Positions 53,743 to 63,058 of a stretch of DNA of 64,000 nt are shown piece by piece. The position numbers were made by a program, and so were the translations under genes. This DNA comes from Neiella marina (GTDB lineage: Bacteria > Pseudomonadota > Gammaproteobacteria > Enterobacterales > Neiellaceae): assembly GCF_002165625.1 (NCBI RefSeq), contig NZ_NGNS01000009.1, positions 1 through 64,000 on the forward strand, given 5' to 3'. Each line of letters opens with the position of its first letter. Within the stretch, counting starts at the first letter, position 1. The notes beneath the pieces were generated by a model. That model had not been told where the DNA came from and made no database searches. It was given only the letters and a program-made list of their open reading frames with translations.

Positions 53743-54828
53743 ATGAATCAACGCAACTTATTGGTCACCGGTGGCGCCGGCTTTATTGGCGTGAACTTTG
53801 TACATTATTGGTTGGGTCAGCACCCAAACGATAAAGTTATTGTATTGGATGCACTCACTTATGCAGGCAATAAAGCCAGTTTAGATCCTGTTATTGAAAA
53901 CCCTAATTTGACGTTTGTTCATGGGGATATTTGTAATACTGAATTAGTGGAATCTCTGCTCAAAGACCACTCTGTTAACACCTTGGTTCACTTTGCGGCC
54001 GAATCTCATGTAGATCGCTCCATCACAGGGCCTGATGCTTTTATTGAGACGAATATCTTGGGCACTTATAGCCTGCTCAAAGCTGCAAAGAAAGTTTGGA
54101 TCGATCTGCCAAAAGAACAGGGCAAAGAGCCTTTGGCGCATCGCTTTCATCACGTATCAACTGATGAAGTGTACGGAACACTTGAGCCAAATGATCCGCC
54201 ATTTAAAGAAAACAACCCATACGAACCAAATTCACCTTACTCAGCAAGTAAAGCAGCTTCCGACCATTTGGTACGTGCTTACCACCATACTTATGGTCTT
54301 CAAGTAACAACGTCAAACTGCTCAAATAACTACGGACCTTACCACTTCCCAGAGAAGTTAATCCCGCTAATCATCACAAATATTTTGCAAGATAAGCCAT
54401 TGCCTATCTACGGTGATGGCCAGCAAATAAGAGACTGGCTATATGTCGAAGACCATGCTAGGGGAATCGAATTGGTTCTAGACCAAGGACGGGTAGGAGA
54501 GAACTACAATATTGGTGGCCATAACGAATGGGCAAACATTGATATTGTTAAGTTAGTCTGCAAGCTAATGAATGAAGCGTTTGAAGCTGATAGCAACTTA
54601 GCAAATAAATATATAAGTGCTAAAAGTGCGATTGCTGGAAATGCGGAGCAACTTATCACATTTGTGACAGATCGAGCAGGTCATGATCGCCGCTATGCAA
54701 TTGATGCAACGAAAACAAATAATGAGTTGGGCTATAAGCCTGCGGAGTCTTTTGAAACAGGGATAAGAAAGACTATAAGCTGGTACTTGTCTAATTCCAC
54801 CTGGTGGCAAGGCCTCCTAAATAATTAA
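53743..54828 (+). CDS. rmlB: dTDP-glucose 4,6-dehydratase RmlB
   Basis: Encodes 361 residues: LLVTGGAGFIGVNFVHYW, HFAAESHVDRSITGP, VSTDEVYGTL and YSASKAASDHLVRAY. Second step of the dTDP-rhamnose route. The ATG at 53743 gives the usual N-terminus; one at 53704 lies inside rmlD. Gene order A-C-D-B differs from the common B-A-C/D orders. Confidence 0.95.
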   Translation: MNQRNLLVTGGAGFIGVNFVHYWLGQHPNDKVIVLDALTYAGNKASLDPVIENPNLTFVHGDICNTELVESLLKDHSVNTLVHFAAESHVDRSITGPDAFIETNILGTYSLLKAAKKVWIDLPKEQGKEPLAHRFHHVSTDEVYGTLEPNDPPFKENNPYEPNSPYSASKAASDHLVRAYHHTYGLQVTTSNCSNNYGPYHFPEKLIPLIITNILQDKPLPIYGDGQQIRDWLYVEDHARGIELVLDQGRVGENYNIGGHNEWANIDIVKLVCKLMNEAFEADSNLANKYISAKSAIAGNAEQLITFVTDRAGHDRRYAIDATKTNNELGYKPAESFETGIRKTISWYLSNSTWWQGLLNN

Positions 54829-54860
54829 TACAATATAGAAACGAATAATAAGGTTAAATA

Positions 54861-57800
54861 ATGAAGTCATATAATGGAATTGCTTGTCTTACCATAGTCT
54901 CGAAAAATTATATTTCGTGCGCTCGTGTCTTGTGTGATTCGTTTTTGGATAAGCACCCAGGTGCAGAGTTTTATGTTGTATTGGTAGATAAGAATGAGGG
55001 CTACATAAATCCCGAAGAAGAGCGATTTAACCTTTTGGAAATGACTGATGTTGGCTTGCCTCGTCCTGATATTTTTCCATATCAATACAATATATTAGAA
55101 TTAAATACTGCAGTAAAACCATTCGCCCTGAAGTACCTGCTTGAAACGCATGGGTTCGATAAAATTACATATATTGACCCTGATATTATGGTTTTCAGCC
55201 CGCTTGATGACGTTTGGGATAACCTTGAAGATAACTCTGTTGTCCTCACGCCCCACATGCGAGAACCTTTTGATGACGGGCGCCACCCAAGTGAGCTCGG
55301 TATTATTCAAAGCGGCACATATAACCTTGGATTCATTGGTTTAAAAAATGGGACCGATGCAATTAAGCTGCTAAATTGGTGGAGCGAAAGGTTATACCTC
55401 GATTGCGTTGTAGATATTCCGCGCGGTCTATTTACTGATCAAAAGTGGATTGACCTAGTCCCAGCTTATTTCGATAAAACATATATTTTACGAAACCCTG
55501 CGTATAATATTGCATACTGGAATTTGCATGAGCGTGAATTAACACTTGAAAACGGCTCTTATATGGTGGATGGGAATGCCTTGGCATTTTTCCACTTCTC
55601 TGGTTACGATCCACGTAAACCAAAAGTCTTATCAAAACACCAAGATCGCCACGACCTGCTAAATTATCCCGATTTAACGCATGTATTTGATCTTTACGGC
55701 AGTAAGCTATTAGAAGCTAATTTGATTGAAACCAAGGAATGGCCGTACGCATACAAAAACTTGCCGAATGGCGTCGAGGTTACAGACGCGATGACCATGA
55801 CTGTTCGCGAGTGTCTACGGAAGCATATCTTGTTCCCATCACCTATCAACGAAGCTGATAAGTTCTGTGACTTCTTAATGACTCCGAATCGTAAAATATT
55901 TGGGGAAAATGTAGCGCCGTTTATATCAGCACTTCTAAGAAAGCGGCCAGATGTGGCCCAAGCTTTTCCTGATGCTCATACTAATCGATTGTCTCCAAGC
56001 CTATGGGACTGGTTAGAAAACAACACTCATGAGGCCTGGAAGTTTACTGGCCTATTTAGTCCAGAGCGTAAAAACTTAGCGTGTAGCGATAGTATTATTG
56101 AAAACATCGTAGATACGTACTTTAGCCGGAGTGATTTAGTCGAGGCGATACCTAGCGTCTTCAAGAATACAAAGCGGCTCAATGAGTTTTGTGATTGGTT
56201 GGTTGAACATGGCATATCTGAATATGACTGGCTCTCTCTTGAAGGTGCTCAGGCGTTTTCCGAATCCACATCTGGTGCATATAAAGCAATAGCATTATAT
56301 TTCTCAAGACCTGATTTACAGGGCGCCTTTCCTGCTGTTTATACAGAGCATGGCATTAATGCTTATGTTGCATGGCTGCATTCAAATGTGGCGAATATAG
56401 TTAATCTCAGCGATCATGAAATTGACTTTTTCGCAGTGTGGGTCAAACTAAACTCTGACAAGGTAATGAAAGCCTGCCTTATATACTCGCAGGTTCTACG
56501 TACTGCCATTGGGGGGCTACCCTCAGTATTTAATGCAAACTCGATAACAGAGACCCTCAAAACACAAGGGCTCGACATCAGCGTCAATGATGTTCTTGAG
56601 TGGCTAACTCAAGAGTTTGAGCAAGACCCCATTGAACATTTGATTTCTTATTATTATTCAAATCCTAGGTTGATCCGTAAGAATTACTTGGAGACGTTGA
56701 ATTCTGGTTCACTCCAACAATTATTCGATGTGATTGATAAAGACGGACTCTTCGAACTGCTCGATGCTAAATGGGTTCGCAGCCTTAAGAAAGCCATTGA
56801 AAGCTATCAACCTGATAACAGTGTTAACGTTGTTGGTTATTTTGATGCAGCAACAGGTATGGGGCAGGCTGCCCATAGCGTCAAACTAACTATGCAGCAA
56901 AAGCATCAGGTAAATACATTTACCCTGCCTCTTTTATTCACTGATAGAACGGATATCGATTTTGATGAGTGTGGAAAATTCTTTGGTAAGGCAAAGCTAT
57001 CAGCCGCTACTAGCATTGTTGTAGCGAACGCCGACTCAGTCGAACAAGCCAACGCTATTTTCCCAACTGATTATGTGTTTGGTAAAAAAATTGGTTACTG
57101 GTTGTGGGAAACTGAGAAGCTGCCTGGAGCTTGGGCCCATAGTGATCGCTTTTATGACGAAGTATGGACTGCGTCCGACTATTGCAAAAAAGCCATACAG
57201 AGCACCATTACCAAACCAGTCAAAACTGTACCTTTATGTTTGAATTTTGACGAGTTCAAAGAGATTCAAGGTGTACGTTCCGAATTCGATTTACCTGAAG
57301 ATGCATTCCTAGTCGGCTATTTCTTTGACCAAAAGAGTGTGTTTGAGCGGAAAAACCCTAAAGCCGTCATCGACGCATTTAATCAAGGCCTCGGTAATGA
57401 GAATAATGCCTTTTTGATTATGAAGGTAAACAGCCCGCTACCGGGCTTATTTGAATACGAGAAGCTCAAAGAGTACGCAAAAGACTCCAATGTTATTTGG
57501 GTTGAAAAAACATTGAGTCGTAAAGGTACATTGGAGCTAATGAGCTGCCTTGATACCTATATCTCACTTCATCGTAGTGAGGGCTTTGGTTTGACGATGG
57601 CAGAAGCTATGGCATTGGGTATTCCCACTATTGCTACCAACTATTCAAGCAATACGGAATTTATGGATGACGAGCACTCCTATTTAGTAGATATTGAAAT
57701 GGTCCATAGCCCAAAAGCATACGGGCCTTATCCTAAAGGCACTAAGTGGGCTAATCCGCTAATTGACTCTGCTGCTAGTAAACTAAAAGCAGCAAAAAAT

Positions 57801-57881
57801 AGCCCCGTAGAGGCGTCAGACATTAAGTCTTTCATACACCAAAAGCTGTCTTCGCATACAGCCTATAAATTTATTAAGTAA
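54861..57881 (+). CDS. Two-domain glycosyltransferase (GT-A plus GT4-like)
   Basis: Encodes 1006 residues. Residues 1-~260 form a GT-A domain with metal-binding DPD at 106-108 (YIDPDIMVFSPLDDVWDNL) and HFSGYDPRK. A helical middle of ~330-640 has no domain I know. From ~654 a GT-B fold begins (VVGYFDAATGMGQAAHSVK) with KNPKAVIDAFNQG and the EX7E motif EGFGLTMAE near 905-913. It probably adds two sugars in order. Rhamnose is likely given the neighbours; donor is inferred. Confidence 0.82.
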   Translation: MKSYNGIACLTIVSKNYISCARVLCDSFLDKHPGAEFYVVLVDKNEGYINPEEERFNLLEMTDVGLPRPDIFPYQYNILELNTAVKPFALKYLLETHGFDKITYIDPDIMVFSPLDDVWDNLEDNSVVLTPHMREPFDDGRHPSELGIIQSGTYNLGFIGLKNGTDAIKLLNWWSERLYLDCVVDIPRGLFTDQKWIDLVPAYFDKTYILRNPAYNIAYWNLHERELTLENGSYMVDGNALAFFHFSGYDPRKPKVLSKHQDRHDLLNYPDLTHVFDLYGSKLLEANLIETKEWPYAYKNLPNGVEVTDAMTMTVRECLRKHILFPSPINEADKFCDFLMTPNRKIFGENVAPFISALLRKRPDVAQAFPDAHTNRLSPSLWDWLENNTHEAWKFTGLFSPERKNLACSDSIIENIVDTYFSRSDLVEAIPSVFKNTKRLNEFCDWLVEHGISEYDWLSLEGAQAFSESTSGAYKAIALYFSRPDLQGAFPAVYTEHGINAYVAWLHSNVANIVNLSDHEIDFFAVWVKLNSDKVMKACLIYSQVLRTAIGGLPSVFNANSITETLKTQGLDISVNDVLEWLTQEFEQDPIEHLISYYYSNPRLIRKNYLETLNSGSLQQLFDVIDKDGLFELLDAKWVRSLKKAIESYQPDNSVNVVGYFDAATGMGQAAHSVKLTMQQKHQVNTFTLPLLFTDRTDIDFDECGKFFGKAKLSAATSIVVANADSVEQANAIFPTDYVFGKKIGYWLWETEKLPGAWAHSDRFYDEVWTASDYCKKAIQSTITKPVKTVPLCLNFDEFKEIQGVRSEFDLPEDAFLVGYFFDQKSVFERKNPKAVIDAFNQGLGNENNAFLIMKVNSPLPGLFEYEKLKEYAKDSNVIWVEKTLSRKGTLELMSCLDTYISLHRSEGFGLTMAEAMALGIPTIATNYSSNTEFMDDEHSYLVDIEMVHSPKAYGPYPKGTKWANPLIDSAASKLKAAKNSPVEASDIKSFIHQKLSSHTAYKFIK

Positions 57882-57893
57882 TAAGGGGGGCAT

Positions 57894-58853
57894 ATGAATG
57901 ATAACTTTCTCCGCTTGAATCAATTAATTCAATCCGAAAAGCTATTTAATAATGCTTTGGGGAATGTTTCAAATATTGGGAATTTGAAATATCTTGTTTT
58001 GAGCGATCCTAAAACGGCTTCCACCACTGTAGCTGACAGTCTTCAATTTTCAATTAATGGCACGAAAAAGAAAGATAATGTTATTCATATGCACTCTAAT
58101 GAAACTTGTTTGCATCGACTATTTCCTATCCTCAAGGAGAATGATGTCGGCATTAAAGAGCTAGTTGAACTGAGAAACTCTGTTAATCGTAATAAGCTGG
58201 TTATTTTTACTATTTATAGAGAACCTATAGGCAGAGGCATTAGCCATTTTTTTGAAGATCTCGATTATCGCCATGGTATTAATGCTGACTCTAAAAATAT
58301 AAATAAATTTGATTATTTGAAAGAGTTGTTTTTATCAACTCAAATTGGTTATCTTTGGCCAAGGCACGTGCATTGGCAAATCAATAAATATTTTGGGTTA
58401 GATTTGTTTAAATCAAACTATGACCCTAGTTTGGGTTATGGATATCTTGAGGGGGACATGGCAGACCTGATCGTAATTAACATGCCTAGCCTTGATTCGG
58501 CTTCAAGTTTCGTAAAAGAAAAGTGTAATTTGGATTCATTTGTATTGAATGATTCCAACCTCTCCTCAAATAAGTGGTATTCCGAAGTTTATAAAAGGCT
58601 TGTGTCTGAAATTGAACTTCCAAAGGAAATTTTGGATAGGGTTGTTTGGTTAGAGGAGCCCTACTTAGATTTTTTCTTTGGTAATGATTCAAATAACTAT
58701 AAACACGATCTATACCGAAGATTTGGTTACGATTATTTACCATTCTCTAAAGATATTGCACCGGCTACCCCAGAGATATTGCCTGACTTGGAATATGAAA
58801 ATGCGCTGTACGCGCGTAGATTATCATATATTCATGATGTTCAATATGATTAA
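57894..58853 (+). CDS. NKWYS-family, sulfotransferase-like capsule protein
   Basis: Encodes 319 residues. SDPKTASTTVADS near 37-49 is like the 5'-PAPS loop of sulfotransferases, and TIYREPIGRGISHFFED near 106-122 like the 3'-phosphate site. NKWYS at 226-230 is the mark of a putative capsule synthesis family. It may add sulfate to the glycan, but no sulfate-donor gene is in the window. The gene is strongly A+T-rich. Confidence 0.65.
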   Translation: MNDNFLRLNQLIQSEKLFNNALGNVSNIGNLKYLVLSDPKTASTTVADSLQFSINGTKKKDNVIHMHSNETCLHRLFPILKENDVGIKELVELRNSVNRNKLVIFTIYREPIGRGISHFFEDLDYRHGINADSKNINKFDYLKELFLSTQIGYLWPRHVHWQINKYFGLDLFKSNYDPSLGYGYLEGDMADLIVINMPSLDSASSFVKEKCNLDSFVLNDSNLSSNKWYSEVYKRLVSEIELPKEILDRVVWLEEPYLDFFFGNDSNNYKHDLYRRFGYDYLPFSKDIAPATPEILPDLEYENALYARRLSYIHDVQYD

Positions 58854-58887
58854 TTAATTTTGTTTGTTCTAATTGATGGAGAGAGTT

Positions 58888-59853
58888 TTGAATAAAGTGG
58901 TATGCGGTAAAAATGGTCGTTTATTTCTGGACCATGATGCCAATCATGTAATGCTTCAACACTCGGGTGATTTGACCTTTACTGCAGAACAACTTAATGA
59001 TTGGTTTGAGCTGTTGGCTCGTCGAGCGAATTTTTTTCAACAAAAGAACATTAAGTTTTGTTTCTTAATTGCTCCAGATGCTCAGTCTGTTTTTTATGAC
59101 GAACTTCCTTTTGAGCCATCTTTAAGGCGTCCTATTCACGATTTTATGGAGCGTATGGCTCCTGCTTTAACGGAAGTGATACATTATCCATTAGATACGT
59201 TAAAGGCGCTTAGAAGTTCAAATTATACAGTTTACCCCAAAACTGATACTCACTGGTCTAGCTATAGTTGCTTCAAAATTTATCAGTCATTACAGGGCAT
59301 TATTGACGAAGAGTTTCTTTCAGATGATGAAGTTTATTTTGACCAAATTAATATTGTCGGGGACTTGGGCAATAAGGTCGTTCCAGAAAGACAATCATCA
59401 TTCACTGTTGCTAAGGTTAAGCAGCAGAAGTCTCAATTGATTTTTAATAATGGCATGTCAGTTCGAGGCAGGTGCCAAATATTTAGGAATTCCTCTGCTG
59501 TTGAAAATGGTAAGGTTTGTTTGTTGTTTGGAGATTCATTCAGTTATGATACTCTTGCCTTTTTTAAAGAAAGCTATGACACTTTTGTTTTTTGTCATTC
59601 AGCTTCGATAGATTACGATTTAATATCTTTGTATAAGCCTAATGTGGTTATCTGTGAGATGGCTGAAAGGTTTTTGTTAAATATTCCGTCGGATAACGTT
59701 GAATTCAATATAGCAGAAGTTTTTCGTCAAAAACTATTGTTAAACTATAGTGAGGTTGAGGGCGAAAGGATTATTAGCAATATCAATGAGCAAGCAAGTA
59801 AATTATCTTTTGATGAGGATATGATCTTCGCTCATCGATTTATTAAAAACTAA
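58888..59853 (+). CDS. AlgX/AlgJ-like SGNH O-acyltransferase
   Basis: Encodes 321 residues. VYPKTDTHWSSYSCF near 115-129 has the DxHW catalytic pair and CLLFGDSFSYD near 209-219 the nucleophile Ser of the alginate O-acetyltransferase type. No signal peptide or membrane helix is seen, which is odd for a periplasmic enzyme. TTG at 58888 is chosen with GGAGAGAG upstream, the same arrangement as rmlA; ATG at 58876 is possible. A+T-rich. Confidence 0.7.
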   Translation: MNKVVCGKNGRLFLDHDANHVMLQHSGDLTFTAEQLNDWFELLARRANFFQQKNIKFCFLIAPDAQSVFYDELPFEPSLRRPIHDFMERMAPALTEVIHYPLDTLKALRSSNYTVYPKTDTHWSSYSCFKIYQSLQGIIDEEFLSDDEVYFDQINIVGDLGNKVVPERQSSFTVAKVKQQKSQLIFNNGMSVRGRCQIFRNSSAVENGKVCLLFGDSFSYDTLAFFKESYDTFVFCHSASIDYDLISLYKPNVVICEMAERFLLNIPSDNVEFNIAEVFRQKLLLNYSEVEGERIISNINEQASKLSFDEDMIFAHRFIKN

Positions 59854-59862
59854 GTACTGTGA

Positions 59863-60927
<1,065 letters not shown>

Positions 60928-60929
60928 TT

Positions 60930-61835
60930 ATGGCTAAGAGAGTCCTTATTACAGGAATTGATGGGTTTACGGGCCATCATCTGCGTAGCTTGCTGGAGGC
61001 CTCTGGTTTCGACGTGTATGGGATATCTCGTACACAATCCAGTGAAGACACCTATGTTGCAGAACTGCTTGATATTGATGCCTTAGAACAGGTCGTTAAA
61101 AAGGTGAACCCTAACTATGTTATTCACCTAGCGGCGATTTCGTTCGTTCAACATGGCTCGGCAAGTGAAATATATCAAACTAATGTAATTGGGACTCTAA
61201 ATCTTCTAGAAGCATTGAAAAGAAATGCACACCAACTCCAAAGCGTTATTATTGCTAGTTCCGCAAATATCTACGGTAACGACTGTTCGGGCAAAATTTC
61301 TGAAGAATCGCTACCGGCTCCTGTAAATTACTACGCGGCTTCTAAAGCTTCAATGGAGTTAGCTGTTGCACCTTACTTTTATGATCTGCCCTTAACTATC
61401 GTTCGTCCTTTTAATTACACCGGGGCTGGTCAAAGCAATAACTTTTTGATTCCTAAAATCGTTTCTCATTTCGCACAAGGAAAGCGCGTTATCGAGTTAG
61501 GAAATACCAATATCTCGCGAGACTTCTCCGATGTAAGAGATGTGGTTTGTTGTTACAAAGACCTAATGCTTAACTCTCAGTCTATTGGCAAGATATTTAA
61601 TGTCTGTTCAGGTAAAAGCGTATCGCTTAATGAAATTATTGCTAAGTTAGAACGAATTGCCGGTTATAGTATATCGATAACAACGAATCCAGATTTTGTT
61701 CGTAAAAACGATGTGCTGGATTTGTGGGGAAGTAACGATTTGCTATACAAAACGATAGATTACAGATACAAATTTGACATGGATTTGACCCTAAGTTGGA
61801 TGTTCGAGAGTTTTAAGGGGCAGACCAGTGAGTAG
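60930..61835 (+). CDS. rmd: GDP-4-keto-6-deoxymannose reductase (Rmd-like)
   Basis: Encodes 301 residues: VLITGIDGFTGHHLRSLLE, HLAAISFVQHGS, IIASSANIYGND and catalytic YYAASKASME. The product is most likely GDP-D-rhamnose; GDP-6-deoxytalose is possible. It follows gmd by 2 bases and overlaps the next gene by 8. Confidence 0.87.
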   Translation: MAKRVLITGIDGFTGHHLRSLLEASGFDVYGISRTQSSEDTYVAELLDIDALEQVVKKVNPNYVIHLAAISFVQHGSASEIYQTNVIGTLNLLEALKRNAHQLQSVIIASSANIYGNDCSGKISEESLPAPVNYYAASKASMELAVAPYFYDLPLTIVRPFNYTGAGQSNNFLIPKIVSHFAQGKRVIELGNTNISRDFSDVRDVVCCYKDLMLNSQSIGKIFNVCSGKSVSLNEIIAKLERIAGYSISITTNPDFVRKNDVLDLWGSNDLLYKTIDYRYKFDMDLTLSWMFESFKGQTSE

Positions 61836-63033
61836 TATTACAGGGTCATTTATTATCGTTGCCCCGTATAAACTTGCAGGCTGGGTTTGGGATGAAAGTG
61901 ATCCTAACGTAAGGTGTTCTGTTGAAGTCCATGTAAATGACTCCCCCGTTGCTAAACTTGACGCTAACTCCAAACGCCAAGATCTTGCTGATTCAGGCAT
62001 TGGAGATGGCTGCTATGCATTTTTTCTGGACTTAGACGACTATCTAGTTTTAGGGGAGAATACGATCAATGTGTATGCAGATAATATTTACGAGCTGGAT
62101 TACCGAAATAACCGGGTCGAAGTGACCAATAACTTTAAACTCCCTAAATTTGATCCTTTTTTCCAACAGGGACTTACATTGCGTCGCACAAAGTTCGGTC
62201 ATTTAGTTTTAAATGGTCTTGATCGTGGCGTTGATGAAGCGCTGCTTGAGTATGGTGAATGGGGCGTTGACGAAGTTGATGTATTCGGCGCGATTTTATC
62301 CGAAGGCGATATTGCTCTTGATGTAGGGGCTAATTTAGGGGCTTCAGGCCTTCCTATGTCGAAAATTGTTGGTAACAGTGGCCAAGTTCATTGTTTCGAA
62401 CCTCAACGTTATAACTTTTATAGGCTCTGTGCTCATATTTTGATGAATCAAGCAGAGAACATTACACCACATAATGTTGCGGTTGGCGCAGATAGTGGCT
62501 CGAAAGTAAAAATACCTGCTATTGATTACAGTAAAATTCACTCAAGTGGCAGCGTTTCAGTAACACACGGTCGTAATGGCAACTATGAAGTTGATTGTAT
62601 TTCGTTGTCTGATTTTTGTTTTGAGCACGATATTCAGCCCTCTTTAATAAAAGTTGATGTTGAAGGTTTTGAAGTAAATGTAATTAAAGGTGCTCAAAGA
62701 CTTTGTGAAAGATACGCGCCTGCGGTTTATTTCGAGTGTCATGCTCATAGCGATTTTGAAAGCATTTACAATATGCTTAAATCTTGCAATTCGGATTATC
62801 AGTTTTACTGGCATGTGGCTCGCATATTTTCAAATTCTAATTTCAACCGAAGTGAAAGGGATATTTATAATGGAGGCGGGCTTTCATTTAACGTTTTAGC
62901 CTCTGTAAATCCCGTTGATGATATAAATCAACCAGGGTTTGTTCCTGTTGCTTCCGTTGCAGAATTTTGGCCGGAGGAACGCTTTCCTCTTTCGTTCAGA
63001 AATAAAATCAATATAGTTAAAGGTGAAGCCTGA
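61828..63033 (+). CDS. FkbM-family methyltransferase with N-terminal β domain
   Basis: Encodes 401 residues from a GTG. The first ~110 residues are a β-rich domain (LAGWVWDESDPN, RQDLADSGIGDGCYAFF) also found in other glycan enzymes. The FkbM part has the SAM loop ALDVGANLGASGLPMSK, VHCFEPQRYNFYRL and IKVDVEGFEVNVIKGAQRL. It likely O-methylates a sugar of the glycan. Overlaps rmd by 8 bases. Confidence 0.85.
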   Translation: MSSITGSFIIVAPYKLAGWVWDESDPNVRCSVEVHVNDSPVAKLDANSKRQDLADSGIGDGCYAFFLDLDDYLVLGENTINVYADNIYELDYRNNRVEVTNNFKLPKFDPFFQQGLTLRRTKFGHLVLNGLDRGVDEALLEYGEWGVDEVDVFGAILSEGDIALDVGANLGASGLPMSKIVGNSGQVHCFEPQRYNFYRLCAHILMNQAENITPHNVAVGADSGSKVKIPAIDYSKIHSSGSVSVTHGRNGNYEVDCISLSDFCFEHDIQPSLIKVDVEGFEVNVIKGAQRLCERYAPAVYFECHAHSDFESIYNMLKSCNSDYQFYWHVARIFSNSNFNRSERDIYNGGGLSFNVLASVNPVDDINQPGFVPVASVAEFWPEERFPLSFRNKINIVKGEA

Positions 63034-63058
63034 TTTTTTGGGCTTTCAATATTTTTAG

